Origin: Lingula anatina
Lineage: Eukaryota; Brachiopoda; Lingulata; Lingulida; Lingulidae
Assembly (NCBI RefSeq): GCF_001039355.2
Contig: NW_019775647.1
Coordinates: 590,330 to 654,329 of the forward strand
Direction: 5' to 3'
Length of the DNA: 64,000 bases
Below the pieces are notes generated by a model. That model saw nothing but the letters and a program-made list of their open reading frames with translations. It did no database searches and was not told the DNA's origin. Of this stretch, positions 40,736 to 52,099 are shown in pieces. Within the stretch, counting starts at the first letter, position 1; each line of letters begins with the position of its first letter. Made by a program: the position numbers and the translations under genes.

Positions 40736-43700
40736 CGCATGCACATATACACAAGTACACCCACATCCTAAGTAAGTCATACACTCACCTTGTTTTCATG
40801 CGCGTTAGGCCTCTATTCCAAAGCTCTACCTGTATATCCAACCCAAACCAGCTGTTGCACACTACAGCGCGCTGATAACGTCCCGTTTATGCAGGCACGC
40901 CCCCGTATCAGACAGGTTAACAAGCGTTCACGTGCACGTTTTAACAGTCAGAGCTAAATGTCTCTGCTATCCTTGACGTGGTGTGAAAAGATGCTGAGAA
41001 ATGCCATTACTTCCTGGATCAAACTATTGACAGTGTCGTGACTGTGACTGAACCCAGGTGTGTGTAGTTGGATACAGAGTCCTTCAGTTAGGGTTAATAA
41101 GTGATTTAGAGACTAGTCGCTTAAATGGTGACACGTTATCAGTTTGCTTGTTATCTGTCATCTGAACAACGGTGAACTAGTAACACTTATACCGCTATAC
41201 CTGAACAGTGAGGCATCTGATCAACTGCCTGATACCATTCATCGTCACGTGCCTTTGGTCCAAGTCCAAAAGTCAAAATCCTTCAACAGGTAGACAGGAA
41301 TCCAAACGGGGCCTTCATGCATACGCAAAATTGTGGACTATTCCGCTCGACTCTATAAAGCCAGATGTATTTTCAAGCCTGGATTACATAAAACTCCTAG
41401 AAAGTTGCACGATTTCCGTTAATTCCACTCTCATGTGCCCGGAATCCCAGAGATTACTGGAAATCAGTTTCTGCACATGTTCCCAGCGTGTAAATGGTGG
41501 ATGTTATTTCCCATGTAACTCCCATGCACATATATACCACTTCCTACTATAATTCGTAGAATTGAAATATCTTAACCCAGTTAAGCCAGGTACCTTATAG
41601 ATAAACACTGACTCTAAGTTAGGCCAGATTTGTACTATATACCCTTAATATAATGAATCACCTTCCGTCCCACAGTCGACTAAAATGGTCGTTCACATTC
41701 ATGTGCCTCTATGTGTTTGCCCCTTTATAGATTGAACCATAGTACTACTTTGTAACGCCCAATATTCCCCGCTAGTCAAAAAATAATCGATGCCAATATT
41801 TGATGTGTCTTTTAAGTGCCTTTCATAGTTAAAGAACTGTGGTCTTTATTCCCTACGCTTGCGGGTCTATGGCATTATGTCATAGTTTGTCTCTTAACCA
41901 AGTATTCAATTTTGTTGTCATTCTAGTAAGGCTCTTTTATTTGTCAATTTATTATTATGATAATCAATTATTAATACTACGTGCCTGCGCATTTTGTTAC
42001 AATAGGATTTGACCTAATTGTGAGTGACAAAGGTGCGTATACAAAATGTAGGGCGATTGGGTCGATGTTTCTTTATCTGAAAAGGAATGTGGAAGTTGGG
42101 GGAGACATAAAAGGATAATTTTGACTAGGTTTCTACGCACTACCGTTGTCACACATTGAATTTTGTTCCTCGCTTACACACTTTCAAAGTACCGTCTAAT
42201 TAAATGAAGTATTTTTTAAAGATTAGGTATCATTAAAAATAAGTTATATGTAGAGAAAGAAGACACTTGCACACATTTTCCAGTTTAAATCTTTCCTCTG
42301 AAGGAAAACACGAATAAATTTTCAAATAGCTACCCCTCACTTAAAAAAATTAAGACAAAAAAAAGAAAGAAAGAAAGAAAAGAAAAGAAAACTTGCAAAA
42401 TGTTATTGAACACAATAAGACTAACTTGTATTGATTATACTTTATAGCCACTGTCCACTCTAGTAACGCTTTATGAGGCGAACAGATTGTTGCACATCAA
42501 AAATGATTGATTTAACCTTTAGGTCTTGGTCGTTAAATACGACAATAATTTGGATTAATTGGATTATTAAACCGCACAAAGCAAGCTCAGTTGAAGTACT
42601 TAACTGTTGATGGGCGTCGTTGCTCAAAGCGCAAATACTCCGTGGAAATACCGATCTCAGTGTAAGAACACTGGGATTTCTATCCTTTAAAGTAGATACT
42701 ATGAGAAAATGTGATAGTCAACGCATGAAATTCATACATTAATGTTAATGAACTTTAAATATTACATCTTAAGGGTGTGTTCAGAACAAGATGGTCCGCG
42801 TACTAACAGATCCGCGGATCAAATATGGCCGATCCACTTTAAAGCTTGACGCATAACCCCCAAAAGACACTTAATAGATTCCCCGCTAAAAACTCCGCGG
42901 TAAGCTTTCAAGTGAGTGGGCTTGATTTGTGAATGTGGCCTTATTTTTTGTTATTTATTTATGACAGTGTGTCAAAATCTCAGACAAGCGATCTCAGGTA
43001 ACAGTGATCGGCAGGGCGATGACGCAGTTGCTGTGCAAAATTCCTCTCCGGACAGAAATGTGCCCAGTTAGTGAATAACTAGACAAATATCCGTGAATAT
43101 CTAGTGAAAAAAGATTTACTCTGTGACCCTGGTAGAGTGTGTATGGTCACTAACTTGAAAGTAATAGGGATACATTGTTATTGCAAAAATCTAAATGGAT
43201 CAGATTGTGAATCGGTCTTTCGACATTATTTCCCCACTGTCCAATGTCAATTACATGTCTATTTCACTTATCCATTTAAAGTAAATCATTGCACGGAACA
43301 GATAAAATAGAATTAAGACCCTTTCAATTAAAATGTTTTCTTAAGATAAATTATGTATTCGTCAACACTTAATTATTTTACATTACACTTATTTTGTTTC
43401 AGCTTGTATGGGCCAACTCGTACCGCTTAGGCTGCGCTTTCAAGGAATGTCGACGAAATTCTCCGTTTGGAACCTCGAAGTGGTACTACTCGGTGTGCAA
43501 CTATTATCCTGGGTGAGAGGCTCATTGACAATGGAAGCGATATCCATTGTGTTTTTTCATTTTTTAAAAATAGATGTCTCAACGAAAGAGGCCATGTTTC
43601 CATCAGCATTGGTCTGTCTGTTTGTTCATCTATCTTAGAAAGGATAAGTGATCACAAAAAGTTTTTTTGAGAATTCTGTAAGAAAAATTTTCACAACATT

Positions 43701-46700
43701 TAAGAGATGGCGATTTAAGTTTGGGTGCCTTTTGTTTTTAAAGTTTTTATTGCTCTTTTCCTAGGGGGAGGCCTGTGCCTTTGGAGTGCTGTTTAGTTTT
43801 ATTTATTCATTTTAATATATTGATTAGATACGTATCTTTATTAAGATAATAAAATAATTCAAACCCTACCTTGATGGAACAGGCTGTGAAAGCACAGTTG
43901 GCCTGACAGCAGTCTCAGAGCTTTATATCAAACCTTTTCGTGATACGAAATCGGAGATAATAAAACAGCCTCCTAACGTAAAAAATTGTGCAAGAGTACA
44001 ATTTTATCTATTATTTCAGTGGAAACATCATAGGAAGAAAGCCCTACAAGACTGGAAGACCATGCAGTAAATGTGCAGCACAGGGAAACACGGGAGATTG
44101 TGTGCAGGGATTGTGTGGTACTGAGAAGTCATTTTAATATTCTGGATATTCAATGACGGCTCCACGAGTTTGCTATAAGAGTTTGGGCGGGGAAGGGGGG
44201 GAAAGTGGGCGTACATAAATAATAAGCAATTTTGCCCCGATTCATTCCGAAAAGTTTTACCCCTCTAATATATAGGGCACAGGGGTGGAAATAGATACGT
44301 GTAGGACTGTGTAGTTTCGTTTTGATCGTTACTTTTTTTTTTTTTTTTTTTTTGGGGGGGGAGTGGGGGGGGGTAGAAGGGTGGGGGAGGTGGCAAGCGG
44401 TGCCTCAAAAGCTAAGGGAACGGAACATGACATATGTGCCCCTCTCCTTATTTCTTATATAGGATATTTGATCTAAAATTCTATTTGATTAAACCACTAT
44501 TAAAACTGGTGCAATATCAATCAATGCCATGGGGAAAATTAAGGAATCGTTTTATAAAAAACACTACCGAGTGACGCTTGGTGGTCTTTATACATGGCAG
44601 TTATTGGTAGTTTGTCTCTACTAACGGAATGACCGTGTCTAATATGCTTGTTCTTGGTCTTGCTAAACCAATTATACATCAAATAGTTCCTGTTATTTTG
44701 CAGATTGTTTTATTAAATTTATCATTTATTAATTTTTTCTTGAATAGACATTGTTTACACTACTTTACAAGTAATTCATTTTTCAATTCTCTCTCAGCCA
44801 CTACCTACCAGTGTGATCGTGAACCAGAAAGCTGTGGTATGTTATTTATTTATTTATTTATTGCTACTTTTGAGTTTCTCGGAATGTGTTATATAAATGC
44901 AGTTCAGTATATAAAACTACTTTCATTACTGTGTGAAAACAACTTAGCATAAATTGTCCAGAATAGACACACACACACACACACACACACACGCACGCAC
45001 ACACACAGTCATTTTTCGTACCCTGGATTTATCCGTGTACATGTCAAACCATCATTTATAACCTCCTTTCTAGGTCTTGAAAACACCTGCGGCCGTGTCA
45101 TCGAGTGTGACAACGGCGGAACCCCTGACTACGACACCTGCGGCTGCCGCTGTCCCCCAGCCTACGGCGGAAGAACCTGCAGGGCAGGTATGCTGCGCAA
45201 TTACCCATTACGAAAAATATCAAATTTGATATTTATGCATCGGATATTGAACGATGGGCCTTTGCTTGTTTTTCGACATTTAACAAGCCACGACTCAATG
45301 CAATTATCCTAGAGTTTGAATTATTCACCTCTCTCTCTTTTTTTTAAGTTGTATGCCTTATTTCAAACAATGTGAAGGTTTTAAGTCATTGTTTGTCACT
45401 TCGGGAAAGTTCTTTCTTATATCTTTCTTGATTATAAAGTATTTGATTTACATATGAGCTTCCTATATGTTTTCATTTACAGCGAAGTGTTCTGCGGTCT
45501 ATAAGTGTCAAAATGGCGGGAAGTTTGATTACGATTCCTGCACGTGTCAGTGCACAGAGTTTTTTGCAGGAAGGACGTGCGAGCGAGGTATGAGTTTACA
45601 CTGATTCATTTTATTACTTTGCTCAAATGAGTTATAAAGACTTGGCTTTAAGACAAACATGAATATCTTAACCGTATTTTGTACTTTGTCATATTGCGCC
45701 ACATATAAAATTGAACTTGCCGTGTGTGTGTGTGTGTGCGTGTGTGTGTGTGTGTACAAATATACATAGGTATCTTTATTGCAGACGAGATCAATATTAC
45801 TTTTTTTTTTGGTTTGAACACATTTAGACACATGTACATGTATTCAAAAGCAACCACGCGACCTCAGGTGGGATATACATTTCAGCAACATTCAAATTGA
45901 TTTTGATAAACGATGTTTAATACTGAGTGCCAACCAATTGCTTCCAGCCGAAAAAGGAAAAAGCGAAGACGACCAAAAACGTGTGTCCTAATATTTTTCT
46001 TGTTTCTTTTCTCTGCCCTCCACTCTTTTTCATTTCATTTTCTCTTCACTTAATTCATCTAGTTCCATGGACACAGCGAAATTCTCTCTCGTGACTTGCA
46101 TGTCGGATTCCACCAATCGCTTTTTTGGAATAAAATCGGCCTATCCATTTTTTCATGTTATCACTGCTTGACATTCATATGGAAGATAAGTTTTTGCACG
46201 ATTTTTGCTTTTAGAAGAGAGCGTTGATGACAATGACATTTTATCCTCTAAAATCAGCCCATTTCTTTAAATGGTTGCATTTATTTTTCCTGTCACATCA
46301 ACAAAACGTATTTTCCCTGTGAAGTGGAAAAGGGGGAAATGCAAGTATCCTTTCGCTTGATTTTAGTTGAAAACGGGAATTCTAAAAACGTATATTATTT
46401 ATAGGATGCTTTAATTTTTATCTCATTATTGAGGTAAAAGTTAGGATCGAAAAATCTACCAGTTAGGCTGGAAAAATTCTTTTCGTGTTAAAATCTTTTC
46501 GACGGACCATCTGCATATGGAAAAAAAGATACTTTGATATGCATGGATATCAGGAGCGGATCCAGAGTTATTTTCTGACAGTCTTCCAAATTATCTTTGT
46601 TGATCCGTCCTCCATTTTTTGACCGTCTTCCGACAGAAAAAATTGGATACCCGTCAATGTAAACTTGAAAATCTGACCGTCTTCCGGAAGACCCAGAAGA

Positions 46701-47290
46701 CGCCCTAAATCCGCCCCTGAATATGTTTATATGATGTTCTTTATGTATCTTCTAATACCAGGTGCATCTTTTATTATATTTAGACTGTGACATGCATGTT
46801 TTTACATATTTTACCCGTTATATCTCTTTTTGGATGTATAACTTCATACGGCCCTATATTGAATGCTATTTTTTTAAGAAACGAAACCTGATGCGTTATC
46901 ATTTATATAAGGGAAAATGGATTTAAGTTTATATAATTATCTCTGTATTTTTAAGTTAATCTAAATTCAGGGGGTTGAAAAATGATGTGCGGATTTTAAA
47001 GTGATCGAAATTGACACTAATAAGTGACTGAAGCTTAGACACTTTCAATGGAAATATTTTTAATGCAATTTGATGAATAGTTCTCACGCAGTTTGAATTA
47101 CATTACCAGTACAGTGAATAACAATCGACTTTCAGCCAAATGCAGCGAACTGGGTCAATCCGGAAAGGACGTGTATTGGTGCTCCACGGTCGGTCCGGAA
47201 TGGTGCCAGCCAGGATTCCATCTTGTAGGAGAACCCGAAGACCAAGAGATTCGGTATAAGTACTGCCCCAGGAAATGCGGGATATGTTAA
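31384..47290 (+). CDS. Secreted CAP-superfamily protein with two EGF-like and one ShKT-like module, 354 residues
   Basis: Coding exons: 31384-31471, 32797-32909, 37346-37588, 43403-43512, 44020-44117, 44798-44836, 45074-45187, 45483-45587, 47136-47290; GT-AG, phase-consistent, 1065 nt. Exon 1 encodes a signal peptide (MQKKVAGVLFVIAAFGVLK). Residues about 45-187 form the CAP domain: LKRHNEMRRSVSPSASNM, H88, E126, CAP1 GHYTQLVWA (from 144), CAP2 YYSVCNYYPGGN (176-187). A CRISP-like hinge follows (PYKTGRPCSKC to CVQGLC). Exon 6 is a 39-nt mini-exon (YQCDREPESC). Exons 7 and 8 each encode a six-cysteine EGF-like module ending GGRTC or AGRTC. Exon 9 encodes six cysteines ending YCPRKCGIC, as in ShKT domains. 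The GEN(L/I) glutamate of the usual His/Glu cavity is glutamine here (GQNLY, Q104). Likely extracellular; the role is unknown. The NHL gene is nested in intron 3. Confidence 0.92.
32404..32616. mobile_element. Foldback element in CAP intron 1 (ATATGGCC-arm family, diverged)
   Basis: Left tip GAGCGCATTCAGAACATGTT and GATCCGCGGACTAAACATGG match in inverted order the right tip GCGGATCATCTCTTCCGAAT and GTGCTC. The right arm also has GGCCATTTTTAGTC. Confidence 0.55.
33236..33403. mobile_element. Short element with AGGGGC(G)GA ends, copy 1
   Basis: It starts CAGGGGCAGACCCAGAGATA and ends AAATCCGCCCCTG, so the tips are inverted. Internally CTGACAGTCTTCC and CTGACCGTCTTCCAGAAGAC repeat the same word. 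A second copy in the same orientation lies at 46548-46720. Confidence 0.7.
38189..40226 (-). CDS. NHL-repeat beta-propeller protein, 383 residues, three coding exons
   Basis: Coding exons on the minus strand: 40226-39884, 39250-39167, 38913-38189; all GT-AG, both introns phase 1, 1152 nt. An in-frame TGA lies 15 bases before the ATG, so the start is firm and no RING or B-box precedes it. Six NHL-type blades are visible, each with the P-x-x-(I/V)-A(V)-(5-7)-(I/V)-x-V-x-(D/E) pattern: TPWDVAALPCGNFAVTE, CPRGIAVNSQGNIIVTD, FVQPFHVTVNRLTDSIIVSD, SPFGVCTDKFGLIFIAE and YPRAVAIDNNGHLVVGE, plus a first degenerate blade (MTGMSVTSQNDVLLVN). Residues about 197-311 are a charged insertion between blades, with a basic cluster RRQSSLRERLFGRKKRK. 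The family mediates protein or RNA binding, as in TRIM-NHL proteins; here only the propeller is present and no enzymatic role can be inferred. Putative poly(A) signal on the minus strand at 37777-37772. Confidence 0.88.
39017..39111. repeat. C-run with (CA)n and (CCA)n tracts in NHL intron 2
   Basis: A C-run (about 39020-39029) passes into (CA)n, then ACC triplets, then a second (CA)n ending near 39111. It lies about 55 bases from the donor of the 84-nt NHL exon. Confidence 0.85.
40341..40930 (-). promoter_or_regulatory. Putative NHL gene 5' UTR intron and upstream region
   Basis: On the minus strand, CATGAAAACAAG|GTGAGTGT near 40789 is a strong donor and ATTTTTCCAG|GAAACACA near 40340 a strong acceptor. 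Together they suggest a non-coding first exon ending near 40790, spliced to the exon holding the start codon. The intron holds the (GA)n tract at 40683-40735. Transcript support is needed to confirm it. Confidence 0.4.
40683..40735. repeat. (GA)n microsatellite
   Basis: About 26 GA units with one GATAGA interruption near 40718. Confidence 0.9.
42774..42942. mobile_element. Foldback element in CAP intron 3 (ATATGGCC-arm family)
   Basis: The left side has GGGTGTGTTCAGAACAAGAT then ACAGATCCGCGGATCAAATA and TGGCCGATCCACTTTAAAGC. The right side has the inverted AAGCTTTCAAGTGAGTGGGC and TGAATGTGGCC. It is the most complete copy for the arm consensus. Confidence 0.65.
46548..46720. mobile_element. 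Short element with GGCGGAT ends, copy 2, in CAP intron 8
   Basis: It starts CAGGAGCGGATCCAGAGTTA and ends AAATCCGCCCCTGAA. It aligns over its whole length with 33236-33403, including CTGACAGTCTTCC, GTCAATGTAAACTTGAAAAT and TCTGACCGTCTTCCGGAAGA. Same orientation as copy 1 and inside the same host gene. Confidence 0.75.
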
Positions 47291-49095
47291 AGTATTTGGG
47301 GCGTGGTCGAAGCAAGGATCACGATCTGTGAATTAAATCAACGTGTGATTATTGTGAAGTTGTTGTGCTAATTTCCAGCTGCAGCGAATCGTAATTACGC
47401 TGTATACAATATGCCTGAAAGAACAGTTTCTCTAGACAGTGTCTGGTTATTTCATTTTTATACAATGCTGTTTTGACTGTCGTTGTGAACACATCCTTGT
47501 AGCTATAGCGTGATATCAAAATGACAGCTAAATGAACTACTTTTGCCACCACGAATTTTCTGGGATAAGCTAAGGCGTATAAGTAACGCAATATTTGCGC
47601 GAGTGTAAAAATATCGACACATAAACTGCCGACATGTGATGCTGTATATGTATGATTCTACCGGTATAATTATAGTTTTGACATATATATTCATGTGATA
47701 TTTTATATTGTGTTTATTTTCATTGCTGTTTTGATTAAAATGTGTATTTCTTTCTTTGAAAACGTTTCTGTGTCATTCCAAAATACATGTTCTTGACAGA
47801 CATCGAAATATTGGAGGTAAACAATTTCGTTTATCAACTTGAAGAAAAAAATATTACTTCATATTCATAACATGACACAGCTGATGAAATTCTCTTCTCA
47901 CATGCTTCTACCATTTTTATATAATCTAGTGCTTGTGAAACGTGCTGAAATTGTGAAATTGAAATTGTGAATTTGATTGATATAGACTGAACTGTAGAAT
48001 CCTACTATAGGACTATGCATGTATTATCAAGGAAAATATGGATTGACTTTCCCCTTGGCCGAGAACATACCCACATGATACTCGGGTGTTCGGAAAAACA
48101 ACAAGATATTCATGAAATCACAAAAATAAATAGAGAAAATTTTCTGAATCAACAGCGGAATACTTAGTGTGCCTTTAGCAATATGCAAACTATCCGGGTT
48201 ACCGCTATACGCAGGCATCTTTTTAAACCACCGACCGCAAAACAGGTAAAATCACAGATTGTGTCTGGCTTATTAGTAAGTATATTGAAATTTAAACCGT
48301 GTAATCTCCTAATGACGGGTTTCGTTTACCAAGGCTCACGGAGAGAAAAATGAGAAGACAACGTGCTTTGGTCTATGTCGTCGGGCGTGATCAGTTTGAT
48401 GATGTATTCACGCTCTTCTATCATATTTTGCTGAAGAGGTGTTTTTCGTTATCATATTTGTCATTTTTTCATCGTCGATAAGGTGAAAAATTGAAGAGAT
48501 CGTGAACAAGTATACACATTGCATTTTGTGCATAGCATGAAGATTTTAAACTGCTCCAATTGTTTTCAAAACATATTGGTAAATTAGAAGGCAAAGTTTG
48601 TCTGAATAATACCAAAACCAGCTTTATTCCCTTATCAGGCATATTTTGAGAGTCAGCTCCGTTCTCTATATGTTATTCAATTGTCCTGTGACGATTTACA
48701 CATTATTGGTTATAGATCTGATAGTTTTACAACTACATCATACGAATTATCAAACTTTTAAAACTCACAATGTTCGTGAAACTTCTGCATAGTAAGCAGT
48801 TATTTTTCTTTGAAATCTCAACTCTTTCCCCTAATGAAATGGACCTTTTTATCTTTTTTCGTAATCACTTTTTTGTTAAAGCCCTCATTAAACTTTGATG
48901 TCTGACGCAAATGGGCTTTAATATTTCAAAGCATTATTCCTTTTGTTCTTTTCCACTAATGCAAACAATAAATTTACCTCTGAAAATTAAGCTACGTTTT
49001 GTTCAAATCTTTGAAAATCTGAGACGGTAATAGCTTAACAAACTTTGGGTGGATGGGTGGATTTTGAGTCTTTAAAAGCGGCTGTTTAACAGGGT
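47291..49095. other. CAP gene 3' UTR and intergenic region
   Basis: An ATTAAA near 47734 could serve as the CAP polyadenylation signal. Otherwise AT-rich sequence with no supported exon on either strand. Confidence 0.4.
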
Positions 49096-49187
49096 TATAC
49101 AAATAGCGCATTTTGCACAGCAAAGAGCTTTGTGGTGAAACAGTGCAGACAGAGATCTTGACCGGTGCTTGCCCAAGAGTTGTCACT
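49096..49187 (+). promoter_or_regulatory. Putative TATA-like promoter and 5' UTR of secreted peptide gene A
   Basis: TTATACAAAT near 49096 lies about 90 bases before the start codon, at a plausible TATA position for a short 5' UTR. The match is weaker than that of the CAP gene. Confidence 0.35.
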
Positions 49188-49896
49188 ATGAAGATTGTCT
49201 TCCTACACATTGTAGTAACGTTACTGTTTGTTGGCCTTGAAAAAGGTAAGATCCCTTGATTTATGGTTATCAGATTTATTGGTTGATTGGTGATTCATTG
49301 ATATGTTTATTCATTTTTACTCAGTTATTTGTTCATCCATTTCTTCATTTATTTACTTTTTAAGTCATACTAGCTTGTAAATCTGCTTTTATAGCTTTGT
49401 CTAAATCAATTAATACCGATGATGGAGAATTTCCATTTCAATGGAACATTCATACTTCTATTTTTCATTGCTTTTTCCCAACATCTTTTTTCCCCAAAAT
49501 AGTCTTTAAAAATGATTTATTTTGTGTGCAGGCACATGGCAAGTATATTCGAACCCAATACCGGGCGAGCGGTTCTCTCCCGAGGGTGGTAGATTTCCAG
49601 ACAGCGGGGATCTCACGGAGAGAGACCCTGGTTACGTTAACGTCGAAAGGCTACTCAGTCGAATTGAGAAGCCCTCTAAGCCAGGTGATGAAGGGAGGGG
49701 GATCATACAGGGTGGAGGAGTACCGGCCAAGGGGCTGAACCGGATCCTACTCGATCGACGTGATGGTGGGGTGCTTGATGAGGAAACTCTAAAGAAAAAG
49801 CAACTGAATGAAGGCACTCGTGACAATGTCGACTTCAAGAGACTGTGTACGGCTTACGAGAGCGTGATTTGTGCTTTGAGGTACCTTAGCCGCTGA
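49188..49896 (+). CDS. Secreted peptide precursor A with C-terminal CX7C ring, 140 residues
   Basis: Two coding exons, 49188-49245 and 49532-49896, with a phase-1 intron (GTAAGA donor, TGTGCAG acceptor); 423 nt. Exon 1 encodes a signal peptide, MKIVFLHIVVTLLFVGLEKG. The body is Gly-, Pro- and charge-rich, with no recognisable domain and no other cysteine. Candidate convertase sites are LDRR|D near residue 92, LKKK and, just before the end, FKR|L. Cleavage at the last would release LCTAYESVICALRYLSR, a 17-residue peptide whose only two cysteines could close a 9-residue ring. AATAAA at 50190-50195 fits a short 3' UTR. The C-terminus is shared with the convergent gene at 52100-53068. I recognise no named neuropeptide or hormone family; the reading as a hormone or signalling precursor is inference from architecture. 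Confidence 0.8.
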
Positions 49897-52099
49897 GAAG
49901 AAGAATCTTACCGTGATGACAGTAGATATATTTGAATGACATTTTCAATCTCGGTTTCTACATCCGCGTTGGACATTAACTAGTTGGAGACATTGTTTAA
50001 TACCCAATGCTTAATTAACATAATTCTATATTCATTGCAACTTATGCACCGGTATGCACTGGCAAATATGTACAGTATGACAACAGAATAAGACTAAACT
50101 ACAAAACAAAGACACCAGGCTATCATAATAATCTCTTTAAAGAAAAGTTTCAGCACTGTTCTATTGAGCTGTCTCTCTTTGACTTCCAAAATAAACGTGG
50201 TCATCGCAACGAAAGTGCGCTTTTTTGCACGTCTTACAAATTTGACAAATTTCTTTGTAACTGTCGATATTAAAAAGTGAGTCTTGTTACTTTACCATTG
50301 GCACAAATAATTTTCATAATGTAAGCACATTGTGGGGAAGTGACGCATATCAAATTGGCATAATTTGACACTTCCAAAACTAAAATTAAGCTAAGGGTAG
50401 CCGAAATAATGGACAAGGAAAAAAAAGACAGATGTAGGTTTATGTATTTTCACCAAATGTAATTAAATGAAAATAAAAAAATGTTCACTGCAAACCAGAT
50501 GAATCATTAGGTCGGTATGGGATTAAGAAGATAGTTAAGGGATCTAATTGTTATGAGATGCTATGAAAACTAAGTCATTGAAAATGATAAAGCAAGAATG
50601 GTAAAGCATCATTGCAATAAAAGGCAAATACATCACTAACAAAAGTACAAATTCATCTACTGTACTTTCTATTTTTTGTTATTTTAGACACAAAAGGCAG
50701 TTCATCATTCATAAACGCGTGGCCTAAAAAGCCAATCTATTTCACGCAATCAACAGATGCGTCACTGCACGCTTCGCCATCTTTCGCGTTAGATTATAAG
50801 GGTGTGTTCCCGTTGAAACTATCGTACTAGGTAGATCACGAAGATTGTCGCTGAATGCAATCAGATTGACTATATGACGCCTCCTGGAACCGCTAGGGGT
50901 AATTAACTTCCGTGCGCGTTCGGTCGCACTCTAAACGAAATGAAAATGCTTCCAAAGGCCAAGAGCTCAAGATAAGGCTAACACTTCTAAAGTCCCCAGA
51001 AAATTTATTTCTCAAAAATATCTCGATCAATAGAAATGGCGTCACCGATGTGTGGCGACCCCCATTTCGTGCTTGTGAAACAACACACATCCACAAAACT
51101 GAATATATACGATGCTGTGTGAGGTCAACATCAACCCAAGGAAAGTTGAGCAAGAGTTTTAGGTATGTGGGTCCTTCACGCTGATTTGTATCGTACTAAT
51201 CAATTTATATCGAAAAACATTGCCAATATGATACACCCTTTTACAGACCGGTGTGAAAGGAACTGCAGTCCGCTAGGAACCGTCGTCAAATTCCCAATGC
51301 TTCGTACTAGTACCTTTTATAGCTGATATTTGTCCCATATACTGCCCTTAATACTTCCAGTGAAACGTGACACAGAGTCCCCCATTATAGAGAGTCCGCT
51401 TCTCATTCATTTGTACAGGTAAGTGTTTGACCCACGTAGGTCAAGCTAACCCTAACCATTACAACTAAATTGAGAGCAGACATCTTGTTTCACGGACCTT
51501 TAGTTTCATTACACCGGCTAGCCTTTACCTGTGCTAATCATATTGGAACCAGAAATTCCTAACCAAGGAATACCATTCTTTTCACACTTGTCCGTTTCTA
51601 AATTTCTTTAGGTAAAGATCACCGAGAAGTCTGCATTTCTGACTTACATATATATCTGTTGAAACTTCGTCTTATAATCACTAATTTTATATGACTAATA
51701 TAAAATACAACGAGATACCACACGCACTGAAGATGGAAGGCCTACAGAGACAAGTTTCAAATTCTTGAAAACAGTTTTGCATTTCTTCTCTCGGAGAAAT
51801 GGTACATTTTACATTCTTTACTCCTTCCCTGCAAATGAAAGTTGTGGCATTTGTTCCACGGCATTATAATAAAGGATTTAATGGATTTAACCAGCAATGC
51901 ATCTTGATTTGTCAAGTTCAAGTTACGTGAAAGAATCAAAGTCGTCTGGATAAGATTTAGGTATATGTCATGGTATTGGCTCTGCAATCTGATTAAAGTA
52001 CCACAAACTCAGAAACCAGGGCCTCCTAAAACTGTGAAAATCCATAACCGAAACCGAAACAAATAAAACGATCAAGTGCAATGTCCTGCAGACGACGAG
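49897..52099. other. Region between the two convergent peptide genes
   Basis: Contains the 3' UTRs of both flanking genes: AATAAA at 50190-50195 for gene A, and a minus-strand ATTAAA at 51882-51877 as one candidate for gene B. I see no further copy of the C-T-A-[YF]-E motif here on either strand. The open frame at 50912-51184 lacks support. Confidence 0.45.

Larger units (their letters stand above)
37589..43402 (+). other. Intron 3 of the CAP gene, hosting the NHL gene
   Basis: Beyond the nested NHL gene (38189-40226 plus a putative 5' UTR exon), there is no exon I can support on the plus strand. It contains a (GA)n at about 40683-40735 and a foldback at 42774-42942. A 114-codon plus-strand frame at 41208-41552 has a hydrophobic start but no family match or splice context; I do not call it. 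Confidence 0.55.

Noticed and set aside
41208-41552. 114-codon plus-strand frame with hydrophobic N-terminus and several cysteines in CAP intron 3
   Set aside because: It resembles a secreted protein only superficially: no regular cysteine module, no promoter or splice support, and composition as in surrounding intron DNA.
49397-49738. Alternative long frame overlapping exon 2 of peptide gene A
   Set aside because: It is out of frame with the signal-peptide exon across a good phase-1 intron and lacks the C-terminal motif shared with gene B.
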